Assembly (NCBI GenBank): GCA_025450255.1
Contig: JANWHV010000112.1
Coordinates: forward strand, 1-6,133
Direction: 5' to 3'
DNA: 6,133 bases
Source: Chloroflexota bacterium
GTDB taxonomy: Bacteria; Chloroflexota; UBA5177; JANWHV01
In this document: in pieces, positions 5,445 to 6,133 of the stretch
Layout of the letters: each line of letters starts with the position of its first letter
Numbering within the stretch: the stretch's first letter is position 1
Position numbers and translations under genes: made by a program
The notes under the pieces: model-generated
What the model saw: only the letters and a program-made list of their open reading frames with translations
What the model was told of the DNA's origin: nothing
The model's database searches: none

Positions 5445-6133
5445 TCACCACCATCGGGGAGATCGTGCGGGGCGATCGCGCGGTCTTCCCACCCTATCTG
5501 TATGAGGCGTATCGCTCAACCATGAGGCGCGCCCCCGCCCAGCCGCTGGTGGACGTGCCGCTCACGCTCTCGGAGTTGACCGGACCCGGGCCGGCGATCG
5601 GCGCCATCACCGCCGAGGATGCCGATCTCACGCGCAACGCCGGGACCGGAGGCGAGGCGATCGGCCAGCGCATTATCGTCACCGGCCGCGTGCTCGACGA
5701 ACACGGCGCTCCCGTGCCGCGCACGCTGCTCGAGATCTGGCAGGCCAACGCGGCGGGACGCTACATCCACCGCAACGACCTGTGGCCCGCGCCGCTCGAC
5801 CCCAACTTCCTCGGCATTGGCCGCTGCCTGACCGACGACCAGGGCGTCTACCGCTTCCTTACCATCCGACCGGGCGCCTACCCCTGGAAGAACCATGCCA
5901 ACGCCTGGCGCCCCGCGCACATCCATTTCGCGCTGTTTGGCCCTGCCTGGATCTCCCGCCTGGTCACGCAGATGTAGTTCCCCGACGACCCGTTGCACGC
6001 GCTCGACCCAATCCTCGGCTCCGTACCCGCGGCGGCGCGGCCCCGCCTGATCGCGTCCTACGACCACGACGTGACGGAGCCCGAATGGGCGCTGGGCTGG
6101 CGCTGGGATATCGTCCTCCGCGGCCCGCGCGCC
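5441..6133 (+). pseudogene. pcaH: protocatechuate 3,4-dioxygenase beta subunit, interrupted by an in-frame TAG and cut by the window end
   Basis: PcaH carries the non-haem Fe(III) site of the intradiol dioxygenase that opens protocatechuate to 3-carboxy-cis,cis-muconate. It works with the PcaG alpha subunit, normally encoded next and not visible here. From ATG 5441 the frame gives 178 residues, then TAG at 5975-5977, then 52 more open codons to the window end. Family features before the stop are RVLDEHGAPVPRTLLEIWQA (83-102) and the four expected iron ligands: Tyr108 (AGRYIHRND), Tyr147 (GAYPWKN), His160 and His162 (RPAHIHF). Arg157, equivalent to the catalytic Arg457 of Pseudomonas, is also there. 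After the stop come FPDDPLHALDPI and, near the end, DHDVTEPEWALGWRWDIVLRG, the typical PcaH C-terminus. Read through, the protein is about 231 residues, normal for PcaH. The TAG replaces the Tyr of the family's Q-[LM]-Y-F block, one base from a Tyr codon. The truncated product lacks the last quarter of the beta-sandwich and is probably inactive. Confidence 0.88.
5975..5977 (+). other. premature in-frame TAG codon in pcaH
   Basis: TAG stands in the context ATG-TAG-TTC at codon 179 of pcaH, where homologues have Tyr (TAT or TAC). A single G-to-C or G-to-T change at 5977 restores the frame, and no insertion or deletion is needed. All six complete genes in the window end in TGA, so this is the only TAG in a real coding frame. 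A nonsense mutation, a base-call error and UAG recoding cannot be told apart from this sequence alone. Confidence 0.9.

Noticed and set aside
5441..6133. A frameshift as the cause of the pcaH interruption
   Set aside because: The homologous sequence continues in the same frame immediately after the TAG, so a single substitution explains it and no insertion or deletion is required.
1..6133. Mobile elements, CRISPR arrays, tRNA/rRNA genes or a defence-type system
   Set aside because: There are no transposase motifs, terminal inverted repeats, regularly spaced repeats or structural RNA signatures. Nearly all bases are accounted for by transport and aromatic catabolism genes.

Overview
The window is GC-rich bacterial DNA. 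Every recognisable gene lies on the + strand, and the genes are packed so tightly that they look like one operon: two junctions overlap by ATGA, one by TGATG, most starts have a strong Shine-Dalgarno sequence, and there is no terminator or clear internal promoter. All six complete reading frames end in TGA. The lineage cannot be fixed from this sequence. A high-GC aerobic soil-type bacterium (for example Chloroflexota/Thermomicrobia, Actinobacteria or Alphaproteobacteria) is plausible but is only an inference.

Left part (1-2630): three components of a LivFGHM/HAAT-family ABC importer. They are the C-terminal 190 residues of a LivF-like ATPase cut by the window edge, a complete LivH-like permease, and a complete LivM-like permease with an unusual hydrophilic tail of about 55 residues. 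The LivG-type ATPase and the periplasmic binding protein are not in the window and presumably lie upstream.

Middle (2675-3769): a stand-alone, MetE C-terminal-domain-like, zinc-dependent methyltransferase (cobalamin-independent methionine synthase II family). Its zinc ligands are intact but its exact methyl donor and acceptor are unknown.

Right part (3844-6133): protocatechuate-branch aromatic catabolism. PobA (4-hydroxybenzoate 3-monooxygenase) makes protocatechuate, PcaH (beta subunit of protocatechuate 3,4-dioxygenase) would cleave its ring, and PcaC (4-carboxymuconolactone decarboxylase) acts two steps later. The importer upstream is therefore a good candidate for an aromatic-acid rather than an amino-acid transporter.

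The most notable observation is that pcaH carries an in-frame TAG at 5975-5977, exactly where the family normally has Tyr (Q-[LM]-Y-F). The same frame continues without interruption to the window end with convincing PcaH C-terminal sequence. This is a nonsense mutation, a sequencing/assembly error or, much less likely, a recoded UAG. If it is real and not read through, the ring-cleavage step of this pathway is broken here. I see no RNA genes, mobile elements, CRISPR arrays or convincing new system.
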